From assembly GCA_007133255.1 (NCBI GenBank), contig SLMY01000125.1, forward strand, positions 1 to 8,605: a stretch of 8,605 nucleotides of DNA, in the 5' to 3' direction. Made by a program: the position numbers and the translations under genes. A model generated the notes under the pieces. It searched no databases, was not told the origin of the DNA, and saw only the letters and a list, made by a program, of their open reading frames with translations. The first letter of the stretch is position 1; each line of letters starts with the position of its first letter. Positions 1-5,633 of the stretch are shown here, one piece after another. This DNA is from Clostridiales bacterium. Lineage in GTDB: Bacteria > Bacillota > Clostridia > Saccharofermentanales > UBA5734.

Positions 1-496
1 ATAAAGCCACCCTGCGGCTGAGAAAATACTCTTCCAGTTTATCCAGCAATGTTGCTGCCTTATCTGTTTCCAGAATGAGATCCGCCATCGCGTTGTCCAT
101 CCCCCGCAGGTAATGGAAACGTTCAAAGAATAAGTTCCACCAGCCACCCATCATGTACCGGTCAGGATTTTTTTCTCGACTCAGCTTCAACTGGTCAAAA
201 AGACAAGGTTCTCTGGGATTGGGGATTTCACGCATAAAATCATCATAATGATCCCAGTCTGCCAAAGGATTATAAGAGATATGTTTACCCACACCACCAG
301 CCGCGTGCTTATATTGTATCCCCCAATCCTGCTCATCAAGCAGGCAGACAGACAGATCGTCAGGATATTTCCCCAGTAAGTTGTCTATTCTTGAACCGTA
401 TTTCTCTTTTGTTTCATCAGCAAAATAATCATACCAGACAGGGGTATAATTAAATCCCTTTCGTTTTATTATGTTAACTACTTCATTCTTATGCAT
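1..496 (-). CDS. Uroporphyrinogen decarboxylase superfamily protein, 5' part only
   Basis: The minus-strand frame is open from an ATG at 496 to the left edge, giving about 165 N-terminal residues; the rest lies outside the window. A good ribosome site (AAAGGGG, 504-510) sits 7 bases before the ATG. The protein starts MHKNEVVNIIKRKG and then has a TPVWYDYF segment, matching the P-V-W stretch near the N-terminus of URO-D-like proteins. Further on come PDDLSV, an aromatic/glycine-rich stretch (AAGGVGKHI), and GGWWNLFFERFHYLRGM followed by an acidic helix. This pattern is typical of the divergent URO-D-like proteins of Clostridia, relatives of the MtaA/CmuA corrinoid methyltransferases, rather than the haem enzyme HemE, whose MRQAGRY motif is absent. 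A corrinoid or one-carbon role is possible, but the C-terminal metal-binding residues cannot be seen, so the substrate is unknown. Family placement is fairly sure; function is not. Confidence 0.78.
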   Translation of the reverse strand, partial: MHKNEVVNIIKRKGFNYTPVWYDYFADETKEKYGSRIDNLLGKYPDDLSVCLLDEQDWGIQYKHAAGGVGKHISYNPLADWDHYDDFMREIPNPREPCLFDQLKLSREKNPDRYMMGGWWNLFFERFHYLRGMDNAMADLILETDKAATLLDKLEEYFLSRRVAL

Positions 497-584
497 TTAT
501 TAACCCCTTTTGAGTTCTTGAACGCAGACCATCTGGATATCCAAAGTTAAGTAACAGAAGGATTAACACCTAATGGTAAATGTA

Positions 585-623
585 ATTATAATCATTTCAA
601 CTTTCATTGCATTATTCAATGCA
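585..623 (-). promoter_or_regulatory. Possible promoter and palindrome for the URO-D-like gene
   Basis: On the minus strand a perfect TATAAT (585-590) lies about 90 bases before the start codon, with TG two bases upstream of it. The -35 region 17 bases away reads AATGCA and is poor. It coincides with one arm of a perfect inverted repeat, TGCATT-attc-AATGCA (608-623). A weak -35 overlapped by a palindrome is typical of an activator-dependent promoter, but this is inference from one site. Confidence 0.35.
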
Positions 624-848
624 TCACATGATGTCGATAATACCAACTTTGTTTAAGCATAATACCTTATTGTCAATACTGTAAATGGATAATCAATATG
701 AATGATGGAAAATCTTTGTTTTTCCTCATTTCTATACTCAAAAGAATAAATTCTACTCGATCAAGCCCGGGTATCGGCAAATAAGATGGTCAGCGGCCAT
801 AACAACTGATTGGGCACAGGAATCTGAACAGCCGGAAGAAAGCCCGCG

Positions 849-875
849 AAAAACCGTGCCAGTTTCCTGACACGG
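849..875 (-). terminator. Rho-independent terminator of the SleB-type hydrolase gene
   Basis: Read on the minus strand, CCGTGTCAG pairs with CTGGCACGG (nine pairs, one of them G-T) around a GAAA tetraloop and is followed at once by TTTTT. It lies about 150 bases past the stop codon of the hydrolase gene. GC-rich stem, GNRA-type loop and U tract are all present, so this is a strong call. Confidence 0.85.
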
Positions 876-1024
876 CCTAATTTATCGCTGATACTACTTT
901 CATTTTCTTGAGGATTGCCAGAGGCTTTATCGATTGCTTCTCATAACTGACACTTCAGCTAATAGTAGGTCGGCATATAATGAACTACACTTGCCAGCTG
1001 CCTGTTTTCGTATGTCTGAAACCC

Positions 1025-2296
1025 TTATTTCCGGTCAGCGGCATAATAACACCAGACGTGGCCATGCGAAATGTCATAAACCTCAAGTCTGCCAAAAACA
1101 CCGCCTCTTGCCGCGTTTCGCTCGTAAGCATGCGGCATGGCAAAAAACAGCACATACGAAGGCAGATTGCGCTTGCCGTTTAGCGAGTCGCGAACAGCCT
1201 TGCGAACATTATCATTGTAATAAGGTTTTCTGGTTGACGTGTATACGCTGAACTGGCCCGGTTGACTCACAACACCGGTTATAGAATTTGGATAACGCGA
1301 GCTGGCGACCCGGTTCATAATCACCGTCGCTACAGCAAGGTAGCCTTCATAACCATATTGAGATGCGCTTTCCATCGCGACAATACGAGTAAATAAAGCT
1401 ATTTCATTTTCATTACTGCTTGTTTTGGATGTATTAGATGAGCGAGCAGGCGCAGGTGTTGGCGCAGGCGGCGCTTTATCAGTCAAGTGCTGCGTGTAAA
1501 CATATCCTTTTGTACCATTAGCTGTCGTCACAGCTGACCAGCCATCACCAATGCCTGTACGGGTCAGCTTATCATGTTTTTTCAGTTTTGTGATAGCTGA
1601 CGCGGAAGTCGTTGGTTTTTCACGCAGATTCAAAGCGCTTGAATCAACGTACATAGTTTGATCAACAGGGCGAAAAACCATCTGCCGAGACAGGTACTCC
1701 GCGGCCACATAGCCTGTAAGGCTATCATGGCTGACTTCCAGCCACGCCTCATTTTCTCCCTGACAGGCGATTTTATCGGCCATTTTAAGCTGGGTCAGGA
1801 CTTCTGCGTCTGTTGAGGGACCGGCACGCATATTTAATTTACTCACTGTAACATAAACCGGATAATCAACTTCCTGAAAAACAATTGCTGAAACGTCAGC
1901 CTCGGAAAAGGACTCCAGTTGAGCATTGATATGTAGTTCCACTTGCAGCTCAGCGGTTATTTGGTCTTCACCCGCTTCCAGATCAAGATCTTCAGAAGAT
2001 GCTGACAACACGTCAATTTCATCTGCCAACGCTGTATGATAGTCAGCCGAACGTGATAATATGTCGCTTTCCGACGTATAATACTCCAGCATTTCAAGTG
2101 GACCTGAAGATGGTTCTTCAATAATCTCAAGGTTTTCTGACACATGTGTATCTAACTTAATTTGATCGTTATTGCTTTGAGGAAGGACTTCCTGTCCGGC
2201 TGTCAGGCCGAGAAGGGGTAAGGAAAGAACAGCTGCTGCCAGCAACAGCAACACCAGACTGCGAACATTACGCATATTTCTATTAAATCTTAACAT
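1025..2296 (-). CDS. Secreted cell-wall hydrolase: SH3 repeats plus SleB domain
   Basis: Predicted exported peptidoglycan hydrolase of 423 residues. The start is ATG 2296; a TTG twelve bases upstream is in frame but overlaps the GGAGG ribosome site, so it is rejected. Residues 1-34 form a signal peptide (basic RFNRNMRNVR, then a leucine/alanine core). About 105 strongly acidic residues follow. Two bacterial SH3 domains lie near 146-206 (LNMRAGPS) and 215-273 (LNLREKPT), then a Pro/Ala/Ser linker (274-298). The C-terminal Hydrolase_2/SleB domain (299-423) has RIVAMES with the likely catalytic Glu309, ATVIMNRV, QPGQFSVY and a final HVWCYY. SleB-family enzymes cut cortex or wall glycan; SH3 repeats usually bind wall. 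True SleB carries an N-terminal PG-binding domain that is absent here, so a vegetative or sporulation wall role is as likely as germination. The gene has its own promoter and terminator and appears monocistronic. Confidence 0.92.
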   Translation of the reverse strand: MLRFNRNMRNVRSLVLLLLAAAVLSLPLLGLTAGQEVLPQSNNDQIKLDTHVSENLEIIEEPSSGPLEMLEYYTSESDILSRSADYHTALADEIDVLSASSEDLDLEAGEDQITAELQVELHINAQLESFSEADVSAIVFQEVDYPVYVTVSKLNMRAGPSTDAEVLTQLKMADKIACQGENEAWLEVSHDSLTGYVAAEYLSRQMVFRPVDQTMYVDSSALNLREKPTTSASAITKLKKHDKLTRTGIGDGWSAVTTANGTKGYVYTQHLTDKAPPAPTPAPARSSNTSKTSSNENEIALFTRIVAMESASQYGYEGYLAVATVIMNRVASSRYPNSITGVVSQPGQFSVYTSTRKPYYNDNVRKAVRDSLNGKRNLPSYVLFFAMPHAYERNAARGGVFGRLEVYDISHGHVWCYYAADRK

Positions 2297-2301
2297 AGTG
2301 G

Positions 2302-2306
2302 CCTCC
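2302..2306 (-). promoter_or_regulatory. Ribosome binding site that fixes the hydrolase start
   Basis: GGAGG on the minus strand is 5 bases before ATG 2296. The in-frame TTG at 2308-2306 is part of this same sequence (TTGGAGG), so it cannot be the start used with this site. Confidence 0.85.
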
Positions 2307-2314
2307 AACGCAAT

Positions 2315-2342
2315 AGTATAGTGCGAAGACGCAAAATGTCAA
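2315..2342 (-). promoter_or_regulatory. Sigma-A-type promoter of the hydrolase gene with spacer palindrome
   Basis: On the minus strand a perfect TTGACA (2342-2337) is followed by a 16-base spacer and TATACT (2320-2315), one mismatch from consensus. Transcription would start only about 10-15 bases before the ribosome site. The spacer holds a perfect inverted repeat, TGCG-tctt-CGCA (2322-2333), which could be an operator. It looks like a vegetative rather than a sporulation-sigma promoter. Confidence 0.8.
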
Positions 2343-2478
2343 CGCCTGCTCTAGAAAATTTTCAATTATGGCCCTGCTTTAAGCTTTTTTAACTACAAAA
2401 CTCATAAAAAAACTAGCAATTTATGATGAATATTCACAGTTACCGCAACGCGTCTGCAGGACATATGACTGTTGTGCT

Positions 2479-3414
2479 TCATGAGTCTTTTGAGCCGGCA
2501 GGCTGTCGCGTACCTGGTTTAAATCTGAACCAGGTACTTGTATACAGAATCAGGCCAGACCAGATAAGCGTAAAACAAATCGCATGTGCGACAGTGAACG
2601 GTTCATCATAAGCGAAAACACCCAGAACAAGCATTAAAGTAGGCGCTATATACTGCATAAAACCAATCATGGAAAGATCTAGTTTACGAGCACCATAGGA
2701 AAAAAGCATCAGGGGAACGGCCGTCACGATACCAGCCAATGATACCAGAATCATCAGCCAGAGCGAGCCTGCCTGTGGCATACTTGGCCCAGACGCCGCT
2801 TCAGATACCGAAACCAGGCCAGGCGCTGGCATTATAATGAGGTATAAAAGAGCAAGCGGCGCTATCAAGCCGGTCTCTATGACCAAACCAGCAGCAGAGT
2901 CAGCCAGGGTCTTCTTTTTTAAAAGCCCATATAAGCCAAAAGTTAAAGCCAATATCAGTGACAGCCAGGGGAATTTACCGGCAGAAACCGTTATCACGAT
3001 AACGCCGGCTGCAGCCAGGCCAATCGCCAGAATCTGGCTGGTCTTGAATTTCTCTTTATAATAGATAACACCTAGCGCGATGGATAACAACGGACTCATA
3101 TAATAACCAAGGCTTCCGGCAATAACCTGTCCGCTGCTAACCGCATATATGAAAGTCAGCCAGTTGAGCGTGAGGATGACAGATGCTGCCGTCAGTATTT
3201 TCAATTGACCAGGGATACTGATCGTGATTTTAATCTGCGGCAGCTGGCGGCGAACCAGAAGCAGCATAAAAAGAAACATAAAGGACCAGATAATCCGATG
3301 AGCGATCATACGGTCTGGTGACACGGCCTGTACAGATTTCCAGTATACAGGCAGCAATCCCCATAATATATAGGCTGAAATGGTCGCAAAAGCACCTTTT
3401 GTGTATTCTTTCAT
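2479..3414 (-). CDS. rarD: RarD, EamA/DMT-superfamily permease
   Basis: Integral membrane protein of 311 residues, the usual RarD length, built from two EamA repeats (about 8-140 and 150-292) and about ten hydrophobic helices. Hallmarks of the RarD group are GLLPVYWKSV (19-28), RMIAHRIIWS (35-44), NWLTFIYAV with SGQVIAGSLGYYMSPL (84-109), FGLYGLLKKK (159-168) and FMQYIAPTL with AYDEPF near the end (252-273). The family name comes from chloramphenicol sensitivity in Pseudomonas; the natural substrate is generally unknown and cannot be inferred here. The start ATG 3414 has GGGAG five bases upstream. The gene is divergent from the FGGY kinase and shares its control region, including the cre-like pair in its leader. 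No clear terminator follows it before the hydrolase promoter. Confidence 0.92.
   Translation of the reverse strand: MKEYTKGAFATISAYILWGLLPVYWKSVQAVSPDRMIAHRIIWSFMFLFMLLLVRRQLPQIKITISIPGQLKILTAASVILTLNWLTFIYAVSSGQVIAGSLGYYMSPLLSIALGVIYYKEKFKTSQILAIGLAAAGVIVITVSAGKFPWLSLILALTFGLYGLLKKKTLADSAAGLVIETGLIAPLALLYLIIMPAPGLVSVSEAASGPSMPQAGSLWLMILVSLAGIVTAVPLMLFSYGARKLDLSMIGFMQYIAPTLMLVLGVFAYDEPFTVAHAICFTLIWSGLILYTSTWFRFKPGTRQPAGSKDS
2511..2536. repeat. Perfect 9-bp inverted repeat in the 3' end of rarD
   Basis: TACCTGGTT (2511-2519) and AACCAGGTA (2528-2536) are exact reverse complements around an 8-base loop. They fall in codons for about residues 293-302 of RarD (around WFRFKPG). No U tract follows on either strand, so it is not a standard terminator. 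Confidence 0.6.
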
Positions 3415-3449
3415 TTTGTCTCCCGGTGTTTTTCAGTTGTGTGTCCAGC

Positions 3450-3485
3450 TTAAAACGCTTTCTTAAATCAGGGCAAGCGTTTCGA
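3450..3485. promoter_or_regulatory. Two cre-like CcpA sites forming an inverted repeat
   Basis: TTAAAACGCTTTCT (3450-3463) matches 13 of 14 positions of the cre consensus TGWAARCGYTWNCW. A second, weaker copy lies at 3472-3485 (11 of 14), its centre 22 bases, about two helix turns, away. Their cores AAACGCTT (3453-3460) and AAGCGTTT (3475-3482) are exact reverse complements. The same core is bound by other LacI-family regulators, so a local LacI-type repressor is an alternative. The pair is in the rarD leader, downstream of the candidate rarD -10, and about 160-195 bases upstream of the kinase -10. Confidence 0.55.
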
Positions 3486-3506
3486 ACCATCATTAAATAT
3501 AGAATT

Positions 3507-3512
3507 ATTATA
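3507..3512 (-). promoter_or_regulatory. Candidate -10 element for rarD
   Basis: A perfect TATAAT on the minus strand lies about 93 bases before the rarD ATG. The -35 region at normal spacing is poor (TATGAA), so activity may need an activator. The resulting leader would carry the cre-like pair at roughly +15 to +50, where bound protein would block elongation. Confidence 0.4.
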
Positions 3513-3591
3513 CCTTTATGCTGGCTAAATTCATATTTGGAAAGTGAGCAAGTAAAATCACTCAGCTCACGTTATTATCCAAAACAAGCAC

Positions 3592-3613
3592 GTCGCTTTT
3601 AATTTACAGCGAC
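3592..3613. promoter_or_regulatory. Palindromic candidate operator upstream of the FGGY kinase
   Basis: GTCGCT (3592-3597) and AGCGAC (3608-3613) are exact reverse complements with a 10-base AT-rich centre. The site is centred about 54 bases before the predicted kinase transcription start, a typical activator position. It is GC-rich at the arms in an AT-rich gap. Confidence 0.4.
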
Positions 3614-3640
3614 TTTAGGTGAAATGACTCATGAAAAATC

Positions 3641-3649
3641 TGTTATAAT
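3641..3649 (+). promoter_or_regulatory. Extended -10 promoter of the FGGY kinase
   Basis: TGTTATAAT is a full extended -10 element (TGnTATAAT). No good -35 hexamer is present 16-19 bases upstream; that spot holds the small palindrome ATGAcTCAT (3624-3632). Extended -10 promoters can work without a -35. The leader before the kinase ATG would be about 100 bases. Confidence 0.6.
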
Positions 3650-3700
3650 CTGAATAGACACTGGCAGGCTTTAATGGATCAGACCATTTATAGTTTCAAC

Positions 3701-3730
3701 CAGCTCGAATTGACACTATTTACCGAGCTG
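3701..3730 (+). repeat. Leader hairpin just before the kinase ribosome site
   Basis: CAGCTCG (3701-3707) and CGAGCTG (3724-3730) pair perfectly around a 16-base loop, ending 13 bases before the AAGGAG site. In the mRNA leader it could affect translation. No U tract follows, so it is not a terminator. Confidence 0.45.
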
Positions 3731-3743
3731 CAAAAAGTTATAC

Positions 3744-3752
3744 AAGGAGAGG
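3744..3752 (+). promoter_or_regulatory. Ribosome binding site that fixes the kinase start
   Basis: AAGGAGAGG is 5 bases before ATG 3758 (its AAGGAG core, 8 bases). The earlier in-frame ATG at 3674 has no comparable site, and the 28 residues it would add have no place in FGGY kinases. Confidence 0.85.
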
Positions 3753-3757
3753 TGACC

Positions 3758-5365
3758 ATGGAAAAACAAGTAAGTGACATTAAGAAGGTAATTGAAAGCG
3801 GACAGACAGCCATTGGTATTGAACTAGGATCAACACGCATCAAAGCGGTAATGGTCGGCGAAGATAATTTTCCTATCGCTTCCGGTAGTTTTGACTGGGA
3901 AAACAGTTATATAGATAATATCTGGACCTATAGCCAGGAAGATATATGGAAAGGACTTCAGACCAGCTACCAAAAACTGGCCCAAAATGTCAAGGAGCGA
4001 TATGGACTAACAATAAAAACGACCGGTGCGATTGGTATTAGTGCGATGATGCACGGTTACATGGTTTTTGACAGCAATGACAAACTGCTGACACCCTTCC
4101 GTACCTGGAGAAATAATATAACCGGGCAGGCATCCTCCGAGCTCGCGGAATTGTTTAATTATCCAATACCTCAGCGCTGGAGCATCGCTCATTTATACCA
4201 GGCTATCCTGAATCAGGAAGAGCATGTAGAAAAAATAGCTTTCATGACAACACTGGCCGGCTATCTGCACTGGCAGTTAACCGGAGAGAAAGTGTTAGGT
4301 GTCGGTGAAGCCTCAGGCTATTTCCCGATCGATCTTGAGACAAAGTCATTTAACCAGCGCATGATTGATCAATTCAATCAGAAAATCAGCTCTTGTTCAT
4401 ACAACTGGACCCTTGAAGATCTGATACCTGACGTCATGACAGCCGGTGAGCCGGCCGGCAAACTGACAGATAAAGGTGCCAGGCTGCTTGATCCGGAAGG
4501 ACAGCTTGAAGCGGGTATTCCAATGTGTCCTCCCGAAGGAGACGCCGGCACCGGCATGGTCGCTACGAACAGTGTTAAGGTGAGAACCGGTAATGTTTCT
4601 GCCGGGACATCCGTTTTCGCGATGATTGTGCTGGAAAAAGAATTATCGAAAGTTTACAGTGAACTGGATCTGGTTACAACCCCGGGGGGCGATCTTGTTG
4701 CCATGGTTCACTCAAATAACTGCACCTCTGATTACGACGCGTGGATCCGTTTGTTTATTGAGTATACAGAAGCACTTGGACTCGATGTCGCAAAACCCAA
4801 AATATATGACACCTTGCTTTATAAAGCCCTTGAGGGTACCGCTGACTGCGGCGGCCTGTTATCGTATGGTTATATATCAGGTGAACATATTACCGGCTTT
4901 GAAGAAGGCAGGCCTCTGTTCGTCCGCGAGACAGGCAGCCAGTTCAGCCTGGCCAATTTCATGCGGACACAATTGTTTTCATCTTTAGGCGCTCTGAAGG
5001 CGGGACTGAAGATCCTGTTTGAACAGGAGCAGGTGAAAGTCAGTGAGATCAGGGGACATGGCGGATTCTTCAAAACTAAAGAAGTTGGGCAGAAAATGAT
5101 GGCAGCAGCAACCAACGCGCCTATATCTGTCATGGAAACGGCTGGTGAGGGCGGTGCCTGGGGTATCGCGCTGCTGGCATCATTCATGATTAACAAAGCT
5201 GATCAGGAATCCTTGTCAGATTTTCTTGACAAGAAAATCTTTGCTGGTCAAATGGGCGATGTGATGCAGCCTGATCCTGCTGATGTTGAGGGGTTCAATC
5301 AGTTTTTCGATAGGTACACCCGTGGGCTGCCAGTTGAAAAAGCCGCTGTTGACAATCTAAAGTAA
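3758..5365 (+). CDS. FGGY-family carbohydrate kinase
   Basis: ATP-dependent sugar or polyol kinase of 535 residues, slightly longer than xylulokinase or glycerol kinase (about 500). The N-terminal FGGY domain opens with the phosphate-binding loop GIELGSTRIKAV (20-31), where Glu22 stands in place of the usual Asp. Then come AIGISAMMHGYMVFD (91-105), PFRTWRNN (113-120, the W-N-D-like substrate strip) and TTLAGYLHWQLTGE (164-177). PEGDAGTGM (259-267) supplies the likely catalytic base Asp262. The C-terminal domain has GNVSAGTSVFAM (278-289), the adenosine-binding GHGGFF (433-438), and TAGEGGAWGIALLASF (461-476). It groups by eye with XylB/COG1070-type proteins of Clostridia. The pentulose, hexulose or polyol used cannot be read from sequence. 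It is the first of three plus-strand metabolic genes, but a hairpin with T tract follows it, so it is probably transcribed alone. Confidence 0.9.
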   Translation: MEKQVSDIKKVIESGQTAIGIELGSTRIKAVMVGEDNFPIASGSFDWENSYIDNIWTYSQEDIWKGLQTSYQKLAQNVKERYGLTIKTTGAIGISAMMHGYMVFDSNDKLLTPFRTWRNNITGQASSELAELFNYPIPQRWSIAHLYQAILNQEEHVEKIAFMTTLAGYLHWQLTGEKVLGVGEASGYFPIDLETKSFNQRMIDQFNQKISSCSYNWTLEDLIPDVMTAGEPAGKLTDKGARLLDPEGQLEAGIPMCPPEGDAGTGMVATNSVKVRTGNVSAGTSVFAMIVLEKELSKVYSELDLVTTPGGDLVAMVHSNNCTSDYDAWIRLFIEYTEALGLDVAKPKIYDTLLYKALEGTADCGGLLSYGYISGEHITGFEEGRPLFVRETGSQFSLANFMRTQLFSSLGALKAGLKILFEQEQVKVSEIRGHGGFFKTKEVGQKMMAAATNAPISVMETAGEGGAWGIALLASFMINKADQESLSDFLDKKIFAGQMGDVMQPDPADVEGFNQFFDRYTRGLPVEKAAVDNLK

Positions 5366-5417
5366 CAACACGAGTCTTTATTGTATTGATTGACTGAAAA
5401 GTACAACGTTATTAAAC

Positions 5418-5447
5418 TTGCTGTTTGCATTGCTTTAGCACTATAAT
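5418..5447 (+). promoter_or_regulatory. Candidate promoter for the MBL-fold gene
   Basis: A perfect TATAAT (5442-5447) lies 18 bases after TTGCTG (5418-5423), which matches TTGACA at its first three positions. Transcription would start near 5454, inside the following hairpin sequence, and give a leader of about 180 bases before the MBL-fold start. No better promoter is visible between here and that gene. Confidence 0.45.
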
Positions 5448-5450
5448 GAA

Positions 5451-5474
5451 GATCAAGCTGAGCTGATCCTTTTT
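5451..5474 (+). terminator. Probable terminator after the FGGY kinase
   Basis: GATCA-a-GC pairs with GCTGATC (one bulged A, TGA loop), then C and five T. It lies 85 bases past the kinase stop. The stem is short. The same imperfect palindrome lies 3 bases after a perfect -10, so an operator at a transcription start is the alternative reading. Confidence 0.5.
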
Positions 5475-5559
5475 CAATCGGAATCAGACAGCAGCCAGCG
5501 TAATTTTTCTCTGTATTGGCCAGCGGTTCGCTGTCCTGTAAGGGTTAACAAAGCTGTAT

Positions 5560-5628
5560 ATGAAAGGAGTTAGCGGAGTTTTTCGTCATACAGGCATTCC
5601 TTTGTATGATCTGAACTCTCGCGTATAA
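5560..5628 (+). CDS. Possible 22-codon leader ORF before the MBL-fold gene
   Basis: An ATG at 5560 opens a 22-codon frame (starts MKGVSG, ends DLNSRV) that stops with TAA at 5626-5628, five bases before the ATG of the MBL-fold gene. The downstream gene has almost no ribosome site of its own (AGG directly abuts its ATG), so re-initiation after this short frame would explain its translation. Against it, the leader's own ribosome site is weak (AAGGG about 15 bases upstream) and an AAAGGAG lies inside the frame. I do not recognise the peptide. It may be chance. Confidence 0.25.
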   Translation: MKGVSGVFRHTGIPLYDLNSRV

Positions 5629-5633
5629 ATAGG

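Larger units (their letters stand above)
497..1024. other. Long intergenic gap without a convincing gene
   Basis: This gap separates two genes that both read on the minus strand. The left part (about 520-760) is AT-rich and is the upstream region of the URO-D-like gene, with the candidate promoter and palindrome. A stem-loop terminator lies at 849-875. The part from about 876 to 1024 is the 3' untranslated tail of the wall hydrolase mRNA. Plus-strand open frames that start here run into the reverse complement of the hydrolase gene and look like chance. I found no pseudogene remnant. Confidence 0.6.

Noticed and set aside
671..676. Perfect TTGACA on the minus strand as promoter for the URO-D-like gene
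   Set aside because: The best -10 at any normal spacing (TAAACA) matches only three of six bases.
934..1251. Plus-strand open frame of 105 codons over the end of the hydrolase gene
   Set aside because: It lies opposite the conserved SleB domain, has no ribosome site and no recognisable protein character.
2423..2611. Plus-strand open frame of 62 codons at the 3' end of rarD
   Set aside because: Mostly the complement of rarD codons; no ribosome site or family resemblance.
3710..3715. Perfect TTGACA as a promoter for the kinase
   Set aside because: No -10 at 16-18 bases; the nearest TATAC is more than 20 bases away. It is the loop of the leader hairpin.
3674..3757. Longer N-terminus for the FGGY kinase from ATG 3674
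   Set aside because: No ribosome site before 3674, while AAGGAGAGG sits properly before ATG 3758, where the protein fits the family.
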